64,000 nt of DNA from Streptomyces echinatus (GTDB lineage Bacteria; Actinomycetota; Actinomycetes; Streptomycetales; Streptomycetaceae): NCBI RefSeq assembly GCF_014203595.1, contig NZ_JACHJK010000006.1, positions 434,001 to 498,000 on the forward strand, written 5' to 3'. Position numbers and translations under genes: made by a program. The notes below the pieces were generated by a model that did no database searches, was not told the origin of the DNA, and saw only the letters and a program-made list of their open reading frames with translations. Below are positions 8,809 to 16,404 of this stretch, piece by piece (position 1 is the stretch's first letter; every line of letters begins with the position of its first letter).

Positions 8809-9186
8809 ATGTCGTCCGTCCTCCACATCGACGTCCCGTGGCTGCTCCAGCGGCACGAGGAGGTCCTGCCGGACCAGCCCTCCGTGGACGACTTCTCCGC
8901 ACTGGTCGCCGCCGTCGCCCGGCACCGGGTGGACCCGCCCCGGCTCGGCGTCGACTCCGACCCGGCCTGGCGGGCCGCCGCGCTGCTGCACACCCTCGCC
9001 GTCCTCAAGCCGCTGCCCGCGGCCAACGCGCGCTTCGCCTGCGCGACCGCCGTGGCCTACATGTTCGTCAGCGGCGTCGGCATCGACCCGCCCTACGGCG
9101 CCCTCGTCGACCTGGCCCGTGACCTGATCTCCGGCAAGACGGACGTGTACGGCGCCGCCGACCGGCTCCGCTCCTGGCAGATCTGA
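8809..9186 (+). CDS. Fic/Doc-like toxin component with degenerate active-site motif
   Basis: The 125-residue protein resembles the Doc/Fic fold used by toxins that add a nucleotide or phosphate to target proteins. The region aligning with the Doc motif HxFxDANKR reads KPLPAANAR (about residues 67-75). Asn and the final Arg are kept, but the catalytic His is Lys and the acidic residue is Ala. The fold may therefore be retained without the classical reaction. The gene starts 3 nt after the antitoxin stop, so translation is coupled. The identification rests on length, gene order and this partial motif. Confidence 0.65.
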   Translation: MSSVLHIDVPWLLQRHEEVLPDQPSVDDFSALVAAVARHRVDPPRLGVDSDPAWRAAALLHTLAVLKPLPAANARFACATAVAYMFVSGVGIDPPYGALVDLARDLISGKTDVYGAADRLRSWQI

Positions 9187-9286
9187 CGGGCCGTCGGCCG
9201 GTCCCGCCGAGGACGGACCCGAGAGACCGTCGGCCGGTGCCGTTCCGGGCGGGTCCGACGGTCCGGGACCGGGTCCGGGCGGGCGT

Positions 9287-9338
9287 CCCCGCCCCGGTCG
9301 GCGGGGGAAGCCGCCGGGGCCGCCGGCCGGGGGCGGGG
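9287..9338 (+). terminator. GC-rich hairpin after the toxin-antitoxin pair
   Basis: CCCCGCCCC at 9287-9295 pairs perfectly with GGGGCGGGG at 9330-9338, and the sequence between them can form further GC hairpins. It lies about 100 bp past the toxin stop and lacks a T-tract. Confidence 0.35.
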
Positions 9339-9470
9339 CCCTTCGAGGAGGGCCGGTGCCCAGTCCACCACCGGGCCGCGCGCTGCGGGAGCGTGCGTGC
9401 CCGGCCGGGCTGTGCGACCGCTTCACACGGGGCACGCGGGGAGCCGGGCGCCCCCTCCACAAGCCCCGGC

Positions 9471-9495
9471 GGAACCGTGTTCCTGACCTTCCGTC
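9471..9495 (+). promoter_or_regulatory. ECF-type promoter upstream of the sigma-like/lectin gene
   Basis: GGAAC is followed after exactly 16 bp by CGTC, a close match to the general ECF sigma consensus. It would give a leader of roughly 140 nt for the gene starting at 9641. The controlling sigma factor cannot be told from the sequence. Confidence 0.4.
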
Positions 9496-9640
9496 AAACG
9501 TGGCCGATGTCGCACGAGCGCCTTGTTGCTGGTGTGGAAGTTGTGCAAGGGTTCGAGAGCGGTGCACTTTCCGCGTTTCCGCGCACGCGGGAGCGCGAGG
9601 GGCACGCACCGACGCACCACGCGCCAAAGGAATCCGCTCA

Positions 9641-11299
9641 GTGCCCACCCCCCACCCCCCTCGTCCTCCCTATCCGCCGTCGGGCGCCGAACCCGGGGAG
9701 TCCGACGAGTTCCTCGCCGGACCGCTGCGGGCCGGCTCCGACGCCGAGGCCTCCCGGTCCGCCGCCCTCCTGATGGCCCGTCACTGGCAGCCGGTCCAGG
9801 AGTACGCGGTCATCTGCCTGGCCGCCCCCGGACCGCTCGCCCACATGGTCACCGCCACCGCCTTCCACCAGGTCCTCGGGCGGCTGGCGCTCGGCGAACC
9901 CGCCGACGCCCTGCGGCCGCGCCTGCTGGTGACGGTCCGGGACACGGTCGTGAACTGGTCCGGCACGGACCGGATCACCGCCGTACTCCCCGGACTCGGC
10001 AAACCGGCCGGAGGCCGCGGCATGCGCGCCGCCCACCCGCCGATACCGGAGAACCGGACCCTCTCGGACCGCTCGTTCCACGCACTCTCCCGACTGGAAC
10101 AGTCGCTGCTGTGGCACACCGAGGTCGAGGCCGAGCCGCTGGACGTGCCCGCCGGGCTGCTCGGCATGGAGGCCGAGAGCGCACGGGCCGCGCTCGGACA
10201 GGCCCGGGAGAAGTTCCGCGAGGGCCTGGTACGTGCCCACCGGGAACTCGCGCCCGGCAAGGAATGCCGTTACTACAACCGCCTGCTCGACGTGCCGATC
10301 CGGCGCGGCGGCGCGCTGCTGCCCGACGTCCAGGAGCATCTGGCCGGCTGCGCCTACTGCCGGCACGCCGCCGAGCAACTGGGCCACTCGGACGCGGCGT
10401 TGGGCGTGCTGCTGGCGGAGGCCGTGCTCGGCTGGGGCGCCCGCCGCTACCTCGACTCGCGGCCCGGCCGGCGTCCGGATCCGGCCTCCACCCGCGCCGG
10501 TTCCCGGCGTGGCGGACGACGGCGCGGCGGCGGACCGGGACTCCTGACCCGGGCCGACGCACCCGGTGGACGGCGCCGCGCCGGCGGGGACCGATCCTCG
10601 TCGCCGGGCCGGTTCCTCGCCGGGGAGTCCGGGCGCCGCGCACCCGGCGCCGTCCGGTCGTCCCGGACGCTGCTGACCGGCTTCGGCGTGGCCTCGGCCG
10701 GGTTCCTGGTCACCGTGCTCGTGGTCGGCCTGTGGCCGGACGGGGGCGACACCGCCGACCCGGTCGCCACCAGCGCCGTCCCCGGCGCCTCGTCCGCGCC
10801 GGGGTCCGCCACCGCGCCGGGCGCCGCGCGGTTGCCCGCCGCCGGCCGGACGGGTCCGCTGCGCAACGCCGCCGCGGGCCTGTGCCTGGACATCGAGGGC
10901 ACGCCCCGCGCGGGGGCGAGCGCCGTCCTCGCCGTGTGTTCGACCGCGGTCACCCAGCGGTGGACGTACGACGCCGACGGACAGCTGCGCAGCGCGGCCG
11001 GCGCCGGCCTGTGCCTGGACTCGCACGCCGACGCCGGCGTGGTGATCCTGGGCGACTGCGCCGACGCCGGTGCGGAGCGGGGCGACGACGTGCGCTACGA
11101 CCTGACCGCGCGGGGTGAACTGCTGCCCCGCTGGGACGGCACGCTCGCCCTCGCCGCCGGCGACCGGCCCGGCGACGATCTCGTCGTCAAGGTCCGGGAC
11201 GGCTCCGCCGGCCAGCGCTGGAAGACCGACGCGCCGACCGCGAGCCCCGGTTCGCTGTCGATCGCCGGCACCGAGAGGCCCTCGGCCGGACCGGCGTAG
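9641..11299 (+). CDS. Sigma-like / zinc-finger / transmembrane / ricin B-type lectin fusion protein
   Basis: The 552-residue protein has an unusual layout. Residues about 30-200 look like a diverged ECF sigma factor: a region-2-like helical block, then LSRLEQSLLWHTEVE and a region-4-like helix-turn-helix. At about 210-245 a His-Cys-x2-Cys segment (HLAGCAYCRH) resembles the zinc-binding anti-sigma fold. A basic linker leads to a membrane helix at about 347-366. The outer part ends in a ricin-type beta-trefoil (about 405-535) with two GLCLD repeats and QRW motifs that usually bind sugars. It may couple sugar sensing outside to transcription inside; this is inference. The GTG start follows AAAGGAA. 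Confidence 0.72.
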   Translation: MPTPHPPRPPYPPSGAEPGESDEFLAGPLRAGSDAEASRSAALLMARHWQPVQEYAVICLAAPGPLAHMVTATAFHQVLGRLALGEPADALRPRLLVTVRDTVVNWSGTDRITAVLPGLGKPAGGRGMRAAHPPIPENRTLSDRSFHALSRLEQSLLWHTEVEAEPLDVPAGLLGMEAESARAALGQAREKFREGLVRAHRELAPGKECRYYNRLLDVPIRRGGALLPDVQEHLAGCAYCRHAAEQLGHSDAALGVLLAEAVLGWGARRYLDSRPGRRPDPASTRAGSRRGGRRRGGGPGLLTRADAPGGRRRAGGDRSSSPGRFLAGESGRRAPGAVRSSRTLLTGFGVASAGFLVTVLVVGLWPDGGDTADPVATSAVPGASSAPGSATAPGAARLPAAGRTGPLRNAAAGLCLDIEGTPRAGASAVLAVCSTAVTQRWTYDADGQLRSAAGAGLCLDSHADAGVVILGDCADAGAERGDDVRYDLTARGELLPRWDGTLALAAGDRPGDDLVVKVRDGSAGQRWKTDAPTASPGSLSIAGTERPSAGPA

Positions 11300-11757
11300 C
11301 CCCTTCGTCAGGACCGCCGCGGCGCCCTCGGGGCCGTATACGGCCCGTGGTTTCCGGATCCGCCACAGCAAAGCACGCCGATCGGCACGGCCGCTCCTCG
11401 GAGGGAGCCGGCGGTCCGTCCCTGGTGGCGGAGGAACCTGCTCCGGGTGATCCATTCATGAACACGGGGAGTCATGAAGGGACTTTTCGAGGGCGAAGCG
11501 TGAATGTTTCAGGACGATTAACGAAGCGCTGCTTTTCGGCCATCTGGCCGCTTCCGAGGCGGCCGAACCGCTCTGTTGCGGGGTCATGGCGTTCGAATTC
11601 CGTGACTTCACGCCACTGATTCAACACGAAAGGTTACTGAAACCCATGGGTTCGATGTGAGTTTCGCCCGCCGACTCGGCAGAGTGGCGCTCGCCGCTCC
11701 GGTGCCCGACCGGGCCTGAGCCGGCACCTCGTCTGTTCGAGCGGAAGGATGCACACA
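11300..11757. other. Intergenic region upstream of the SSI gene
   Basis: This 458-bp region contains no recognisable gene. It holds a 16-bp perfect palindrome just after the lectin-fusion gene and an AT-richer stretch (about 11450-11660) that probably carries the SSI promoter. I could not assign -35 and -10 boxes with confidence. Confidence 0.4.
11331..11346. repeat. 16-bp perfect palindrome GGGCCGTATACGGCCC
   Basis: The site is identical to its reverse complement over 16 bp and lies 31 bp beyond the stop of the lectin-fusion gene. It could be a protein-binding site or part of a transcript end. Confidence 0.4.
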
Positions 11758-12192
11758 ATGCGGAACACCGCGCGCTGGGCAGCGGCCCTCGGCCTCACGG
11801 CCGGAGCCGTTTGCGGACCCCTGATCGGGGCTGCCGTCGCTGCACCGGGCGCCGCCCCGTCGTCGCTCTACGCGCCTTCGGCGCTGGTGCTCACCACCGG
11901 CCACGGCAACGACGCGGCCACGGCCACTCCGGAGCGCGCCGTCACCCTGAACTGCGCCCCCTCGGCCTCCGGTACCCACCCCGCGGCCGTCACGGCCTGC
12001 GCGGAGCTGCGCGCCGTCGGCGGTGACCTCGGAGCCCTGAAGCCGGCCGGCGACGTGGCGTGCACCAAGATCTACGACCCGGTCGTGGTCACGGTCCAGG
12101 GCGTCTGGCAGGGCAAGCGCGTCTCCTACGAGCGTACGTTCGGCAACACCTGCGCGAGGGATGCCGTCGGCGGCAGCCTGTTCGCGTTCTAG
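11758..12192 (+). CDS. Secreted subtilisin inhibitor-like (SSI family) protease inhibitor
   Basis: The 144-residue precursor starts MRNTARW, with a Sec signal ending near AAVAAPGAA; the mature protein is about 110 residues, the normal SSI size. Four cysteines (about 66, 81, 102, 132) match the two conserved disulfides, and the end (VWQGKRVSYERTFGNTC...GSLFAF) is classic SSI. The reactive loop reads CTKIYDPVV. The P1 residue is therefore Lys (about 104) where archetypal SSI has Met, predicting trypsin-like targets as well as or instead of subtilisins. ATG at 11758 is preferred over 11749 because GGAAGG lies 9 nt upstream. Confidence 0.93.
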   Translation: MRNTARWAAALGLTAGAVCGPLIGAAVAAPGAAPSSLYAPSALVLTTGHGNDAATATPERAVTLNCAPSASGTHPAAVTACAELRAVGGDLGALKPAGDVACTKIYDPVVVTVQGVWQGKRVSYERTFGNTCARDAVGGSLFAF

Positions 12193-12330
12193 AGCCGGGA
12201 TCGCAGGGGTCCTCGTGGACGCCGGATCAGGCCCGCAACTGGGGAGTGCGGCCCCTGCAGCGGGGAACCATGCGATCTCGTACCGGGGAAGGCGGGCGGA
12301 GTGGGGCCGCCCGCCGGCTCCGGGCACACA

Positions 12331-12374
12331 GCCGCTCCCCGGGCAGGTCCGTGGGGGGCCTTCCGGGGAGCGGC
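12331..12374. terminator. Hairpin between convergent SSI and CDGSH genes
   Basis: GCCGCTCCCCGG (12331-12342) pairs perfectly with CCGGGGAGCGGC (12363-12374) across a 20-nt loop. It lies between two converging genes and could stop transcription from both sides. Confidence 0.5.
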
Positions 12375-12401
12375 GAAAAACAAGCGGTTTCAATCGGGTG
12401 T

Positions 12402-12647
12402 TCAGCCCTTTCGCCGGTGACTCGTGTCGCACCAGGGAAAGCGGCGACTGCGCCGGCAGGTACACAGAGCGACGCGGAACCGGTCCGAGAAGACCGTGGT
12501 CCCGTCCTCCAGTTCGACTTCCACGGGCCCTTCCACCAGGAGGGGCCCGCGCCGTTGCACGGTGATCCTCCGGGCCCGGCCCGCGCGGTCGTCCACCGGG
12601 GAGGGGCCGGGGCCGTTCGGCTCGGAGTCAGCGGGGTCGTTCGGCAC
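12402..12647 (-). CDS. CDGSH-type iron-sulfur protein
   Basis: The 81-residue protein ends in the CDGSH-type [2Fe-2S] binding pattern CxCxxSxxxPxCDxxH, seen here as CTCRRSRRFPWCDTSH. It should hold a redox-active cluster through three Cys and one His. The first 25 residues are Pro/Asp-rich and probably disordered. Its GTG start at 12647 overlaps the end of the upstream methyltransferase gene by 20 nt, indicating translational coupling. It is the last gene of a three-gene operon with the methyltransferase and a haem-oxygenase-like protein, so a shared iron or redox role is likely, but no reaction is established. Confidence 0.85.
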   Translation of the reverse strand: MPNDPADSEPNGPGPSPVDDRAGRARRITVQRRGPLLVEGPVEVELEDGTTVFSDRFRVALCTCRRSRRFPWCDTSHRRKG

Positions 12648-13281
12648 GGATGACCACCAGCTCTTCCCTGTTCTCGGCCGGCGCGAGCAACCCGCGCCGG
12701 CGCAGCCAGTCCTCCCGGGAGCGCAGCACCGGACCGAGGGCGATCCAGCGGCGCCGGACCACGGCGGCCTTCAGCCCCGCCGCCCGCAGCAGCTCCAGGG
12801 TGCGGTCGGGACCGCTCAGCGCCGACTGCACGATCAGCAGCAGCCCTCCGGGGCTCAGCAGCGCCGGCGCGTCGCGGCAGATCCGGTCCAGCAGCAGCCG
12901 CCCGTCGCTCCCCGCGTCCCAGGCCCGGCTCCGGCCGTGCGGCCCGCGCCCGGCGTCGGGCGCCGGTACGTAGGGCGGGTTGGCCAGGATGAGGTCGTAC
13001 GTCCGGCCCAGGACCGGGGCGAAGAGGTTGCCGCGCCGGATGCGCACCGGCAGCCGGGTCAGCCACGCGTTCAGCCGGGCCGTCCACACCGCCCGCCGGG
13101 ACACGTCCACCGCGGTCACCTCGGCACCCCGCCGGGCCGCCTCCAGGGCCAGTGCGCCGCTTCCGGTGCCGACGTCCAGCACACGTGCGCCGGCCCCTGG
13201 GGCCTCCTCACGGAGCGCCTCCGCCAACAGCGCCGTGTCGTCCTGAGGGGCGTACACGCCCGGTAGCAGCAAAGCGATCAC
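12628..13281 (-). CDS. HemK/PrmC-like class I SAM methyltransferase
   Basis: The 217-residue protein is a Rossmann-fold SAM methyltransferase: VLDVGTGSGALAL is motif I, VDVSRRAV follows, and ANPPYVP is the NPPY motif used to methylate a side-chain amide (as in release factor glutamine methylation) or an exocyclic amine. It lacks the N-terminal helical domain of full-length PrmC, as in the shorter HemK2/MTQ2-like proteins. The GTG at 13281 directly abuts GAGG; a TTG at 13272 has better spacing, so the exact start is unsure. It overlaps the CDGSH gene and lies about 20 bp from the haem-oxygenase-like gene. Confidence 0.8.
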   Translation of the reverse strand: MIALLLPGVYAPQDDTALLAEALREEAPGAGARVLDVGTGSGALALEAARRGAEVTAVDVSRRAVWTARLNAWLTRLPVRIRRGNLFAPVLGRTYDLILANPPYVPAPDAGRGPHGRSRAWDAGSDGRLLLDRICRDAPALLSPGGLLLIVQSALSGPDRTLELLRAAGLKAAVVRRRWIALGPVLRSREDWLRRRGLLAPAENREELVVIRAERPR

Positions 13282-13302
13282 CTCACGCGAGTACCCCGGG
13301 AA

Positions 13303-14340
13303 TCAGGAGGTATGGGATACCTTCTGTTCCCTGGGAGGCAGCGGGGACGTTCCGAGGGGCGTGCGCAGCGCCGACCGCCCGGCCCGCCAGTCGGCGAGCA
13401 GCCGCCGGGCCAGCCGGTCCTCCAGGTACTCGGTCGCGTCGATGCCGAAGGCGATGTCCGGTGCCAGCTCCGGCTCCTCTTCGAGCAGCCCGCCGATCAC
13501 GTCGTGCCGGACCACCTGCTCGTGCACCGCGTCCGCCTCGACGTGCTCGTCGTAGAAGAACTCCGCGGCCGGGCCGGCGCCGGTGCGGCGCATCGCCTCG
13601 GCCAGCCTGCGGGAGGCGGGCGAGGAGGTGATCTCCACCTCGGCGAAGTGGCCCACGAGCGCGCCGCGCAGTTCCCGGTGCAGGCCGAACAGGGACATCA
13701 GGTTGACCACGGCCAGCATCTCGGCCGGGGCCGCGTCCAGATGACGGCCGTACGCGGAGTCCAGGCCCAGGTCCGCCATCAGGTCGGCGAACAGGCGGGC
13801 GTGCACCCGCTCGGCCCGGCCGCCGCCGAACTCGTCGTACTCCACCGCGGCCATCGCCGCCTTCGCCCGCCCCCACAGCCGCGGCAGCACCCAGGCGTGC
13901 GGGTCGGCCTCCTTCAGGTGGTACAGCGAGCGCACCGCCGCGTACTCCCGCAGCTGCCACAACTCGCCCCGCGCGCACAGGAAGTGGCTGACCCCCGTGC
14001 CCTCGGCCGGCTCGACCAGCAGGTCCGCGAGTGCCTCGTCCAGGCTGTCGTGGCCCGGGGTGTCGGCGCGCAGCGCGGAGTGGAAGCGGTGCTCCAGCGC
14101 GGCCCGGACGCGCAGCAGCTCCGGGTCCCACTCCGTGTCCGGCGGCACCCCGGCGAAGCCTCGGTAGTGCAGCTCGTAACACAGGTACAGGCCGAGCTGG
14201 AGGTCGTCGCCGTACGGGTCGGCGGCGCCGGCGTCCGTGGGGCGGGGAAGTGGGCCCGCACCGCGCAGATACGCGGTGACCGCGGCCGAGAGCGGGCCGC
14301 GGGGCGGGGGCGGCTGGGGTCCTCGCTGAGCGTCGTTCAT
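13303..14340 (-). CDS. Iron-containing redox enzyme, haem-oxygenase-like fold
   Basis: The 345-residue all-helical protein matches the haem-oxygenase-like diiron oxidase (HDO) type. Candidate metal ligands sit in AAVEYDEFGGG (Glu, Asp, Glu) with a following His, and in EFFYDEHVEADAVHEQ (Asp, Glu, His, Glu, His). Members act on varied small molecules, so the substrate is unknown. It is the first gene of a minus-strand operon with the HemK-like methyltransferase and the CDGSH protein. The ATG at 14340 has only a weak ribosome site upstream. The N-terminal 20 residues are Pro-rich and unlikely to be part of the fold. Confidence 0.75.
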   Translation of the reverse strand: MNDAQRGPQPPPPRGPLSAAVTAYLRGAGPLPRPTDAGAADPYGDDLQLGLYLCYELHYRGFAGVPPDTEWDPELLRVRAALEHRFHSALRADTPGHDSLDEALADLLVEPAEGTGVSHFLCARGELWQLREYAAVRSLYHLKEADPHAWVLPRLWGRAKAAMAAVEYDEFGGGRAERVHARLFADLMADLGLDSAYGRHLDAAPAEMLAVVNLMSLFGLHRELRGALVGHFAEVEITSSPASRRLAEAMRRTGAGPAAEFFYDEHVEADAVHEQVVRHDVIGGLLEEEPELAPDIAFGIDATEYLEDRLARRLLADWRAGRSALRTPLGTSPLPPREQKVSHTS

Positions 14341-14447
14341 GCCGCTCGGGTACCCGGCCTGCGGCGAAGCACGGGGACCGACCGCACGCCGGAGAGGTCA
14401 CCGGCCCCCGACACGCCGAACCGTCCCGCCGGCGCCGCCCCGCCGGT

Positions 14448-14615
14448 CTAGTCGCCCGCCGCCTGTTCCTGTGCCCCGGTGTTCGGGGTGATGGCGTCAC
14501 CGGCCTCGCCCGAAGCGGACCGGTCCTCGTCGCGCTTCTCGGCCTCCTCGACCTCCCGGAGCACCTCCTCCAGGGCCGTCTCCGGCCGGTCCTCGTGGTC
14601 GTCGCCGCCCGGCAT
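14448..14615 (-). CDS. Small acidic protein of 55 residues, unknown function
   Basis: A short frame reads MPGGDDHEDRPETALEEVLR and ends EQAAGD. It is preceded by a strong ribosome site (AAGGAG, 6 nt from the ATG), which is the main reason to call it. The product is rich in Glu and Asp, with a predicted central helix (about residues 12-32) and a loose tail. No cysteine, signal peptide or known motif is seen. It lies alone between the MFS transporter and the haem-oxygenase-like gene, all on the minus strand. Function is unknown. Confidence 0.6.
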   Translation of the reverse strand: MPGGDDHEDRPETALEEVLREVEEAEKRDEDRSASGEAGDAITPNTGAQEQAAGD

Positions 14616-14681
14616 GGCGTCTCCTTCCGCCGTCGTGTCGATCTCCCCTGCGGGTTACCCGCCGACGGGTTCTCAAGCGTC

Positions 14682-14725
14682 GGGCCGGGTGCCGCCGTCT
14701 CCCTGCGGACGGCGGCACCCGGCCC
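14682..14725 (-). terminator. Strong hairpin terminator after the MFS transporter gene
   Basis: A perfect 18-bp stem (GGGCCGGGTGCCGCCGTC and its complement) with an 8-nt loop begins 12 bp beyond the stop of the transporter gene on the minus strand. Confidence 0.75.
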
Positions 14726-14736
14726 GGCCGCGGCGG

Positions 14737-16242
14737 CTACATGTGCACGACGGGTGCGGCGCCCGGGGCCTGCCGCGGCACGCCACGGCGGTAGCAGACG
14801 AAGGCGATCACCGCGCCCGCGCCGAAGAGGACCGCCGACCACCAGAAGGCGGTCGTGTAGCTCTCGATCGTGGCCTGCGCCCGCACCGGCCTGCTGGTGG
14901 CGTCCCGGCCGGACAGGTAGTCGGTGGCGGCGCTCGACGCCACGGTGTTCAGCAGGGCCGTGCCGATCGAGCCGCCCACCTGCTGCATGGCGTTGACGGT
15001 CGCCGAGGCCACGCCCGCGTCCTCGGCGGCGACCCCGCCGGTCGCCAGCTGCATGGCCGGCGGCATGACCAGGCCGAGGCCCACGCCGATCACGATCAGC
15101 TGGGGCAGCACCGCGCCGAGGTAGTGCGAGCCGAGGCCGATGCCGGTGAGCCAGGCCATGCCGGCCGTGGCGACCGCGAAGCCGAGCGGGATGACCGTCT
15201 TCGGGCCGAACCGGGGCAGCAGCAGCGTGGTACCGGCCTGCGCGGTCACCATCAGCGCGCCGACCATCGGCAGGAACGCCACGCCGGTCCGCGTGGGGCT
15301 GAAGCCGAGGTTGAGCTGGAGGTAGTAGGTCAGGAAGAGGAACACGCCGAACATGCCCGCGCCGGTGAGGAGCACCGCGAGGAAGGATGCGGCACGGTCC
15401 CGGTCGAGCAGGATGCGCAGCGGCAGCAGCGGGTGCGCGGCGCGCGTCTGCCACCAGGCGAAGGCCGCCAGGAGCAGGCCGCCGGCGAGCAGGAAGCCCC
15501 AGGTCAGCGGCGAGTCCCAGTCGTGGGTCTCGGCGTTGGAGAAGCCGTAGACGAGGCCGAACAGACCGGTGGCGACCAGGACCGTGCCCGGTACGTCGAG
15601 CTTGGCGTCCGCCGCGTCGCGGTGGTTGCCCAGCAGCAGCCAGCCGCCCGCGAAGGCGACGACCGCGATGGCCACGTTCACGTACAGCGTCCAGCGCCAG
15701 TCCAGCGCGTCGGTCAGCACACCGCCGAGCAGCAGGCCGACCGCGCCGCCGGCGCCGGCGATGGCGCCGTACACGCTGAACGCCCGCGCCCGCTCCCGGG
15801 CGTCGGTGAACGTGGTGTTGAGCAGCGACAGCGCCGCGGGGGCGAGCAGCGCGCCGAAGGCGCCCTGCAGGGCGCGGGCGGCGACCAGCATGGTGAAGCC
15901 GTTCGCGGCACCGCCGAGCGCGGAGGCCGCGGCGAAGCCGACGACGCCGACGAGGAAGGCGGGCTTGCGGCCGAACAGGTCGGCGATCCGGCCGCCGAGC
16001 AGCAGCAGGGAGGCGAAGGCCAGGGCGTAGGCGGTGACGATCCACTGCCGGCTGCCGTCGGAGAAGCCGAGGTCGTGCTGGGCGGACGGCAGCGCGATGT
16101 TCACGATCGTGGCGTCGAGGACCACCATCAGCTGGGCCGTGGCGACGACCGCGAGGATCCACCACCGCTGGGGCGAGGCCGCGCCGTGTTCTGTCGCCAC
16201 GGCTCCCGTGCGGGAGCTCTCGGCCAGGGTCTTCTCGGGCAT
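14737..16242 (-). CDS. MFS drug/proton antiporter, EmrB/QacA (DHA2) type
   Basis: The 501-residue membrane protein belongs to the DHA2 drug:H+ antiporter group, with about 14 predicted helices. The first helix carries VVLDATIVNIALPSA, the motif C-like and TM1 signature of this group; GGRIADLFGRKPAF is the conserved loop 2-3 motif A. It would export a small toxic compound. The ATG at 16242 has GGAG 8 nt upstream. It is divergent from an ArsR-family regulator, and an operator-like palindrome lies between them, so expression is probably repressed until a ligand is present. A very strong terminator follows the gene. Confidence 0.88.
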   Translation of the reverse strand: MPEKTLAESSRTGAVATEHGAASPQRWWILAVVATAQLMVVLDATIVNIALPSAQHDLGFSDGSRQWIVTAYALAFASLLLLGGRIADLFGRKPAFLVGVVGFAAASALGGAANGFTMLVAARALQGAFGALLAPAALSLLNTTFTDARERARAFSVYGAIAGAGGAVGLLLGGVLTDALDWRWTLYVNVAIAVVAFAGGWLLLGNHRDAADAKLDVPGTVLVATGLFGLVYGFSNAETHDWDSPLTWGFLLAGGLLLAAFAWWQTRAAHPLLPLRILLDRDRAASFLAVLLTGAGMFGVFLFLTYYLQLNLGFSPTRTGVAFLPMVGALMVTAQAGTTLLLPRFGPKTVIPLGFAVATAGMAWLTGIGLGSHYLGAVLPQLIVIGVGLGLVMPPAMQLATGGVAAEDAGVASATVNAMQQVGGSIGTALLNTVASSAATDYLSGRDATSRPVRAQATIESYTTAFWWSAVLFGAGAVIAFVCYRRGVPRQAPGAAPVVHM

Positions 16243-16293
16243 GGGGGCCACTCCAGGGAGGTCGTCCGGGCGGGAGGTCGGGACAGCTCGTAA

Positions 16294-16308
16294 ACGAAAC
16301 TGTTTCGT
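16294..16308. promoter_or_regulatory. Operator-like palindrome ACGAAA-CTG-TTTCGT
   Basis: A perfect 6-bp inverted repeat with a 3-bp spacer, extended by GTA/TAC outside, lies about 50 bp before the transporter start. The size and symmetry suit a TetR- or ArsR-type repressor. Which regulator binds it is not shown by the sequence. Confidence 0.5.
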
Positions 16309-16335
16309 ACAGATGGAGGGTAGGCCAGTGCGAGC

Positions 16336-16351
16336 GAAACGGCAACGTTTC
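16336..16351. promoter_or_regulatory. Second palindrome GAAACG-GCAA-CGTTTC in the divergent promoter region
   Basis: A perfect 6-bp inverted repeat with a 4-bp spacer sits 28 bp from the first palindrome and shares its GAAAC core. Together they suggest cooperative or dual control of the transporter promoter. Confidence 0.45.
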
Positions 16352-16368
16352 TTTATTTTGTGCATTCC

Positions 16369-16398
16369 TTGACCGGCATATAACCAGCGAGGCATATT
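16369..16398 (+). promoter_or_regulatory. Promoter of the ArsR gene, probably leaderless
   Basis: TTGACC (16369-16374) and CATATT (16393-16398) are separated by 18 bp, and the ATG at 16405 is only 6 nt past the -10 box, so transcription would start at the start codon. GGCATAT occurs twice, 16 bp apart (16375 and 16391), overlapping the promoter: a candidate self-repression site. Confidence 0.5.
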
Positions 16399-16404
16399 GG
16401 CTCC

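Larger units (their letters stand above)
9187..9640. other. Intergenic region with terminator-like sequence and ECF-type promoter
   Basis: This 454-bp gap has no convincing gene. Its first part is very GC-rich and can fold strongly (9287-9338). An ECF-type promoter motif (9471-9495) lies in its second half, about 145 nt before the next gene. Confidence 0.5.
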
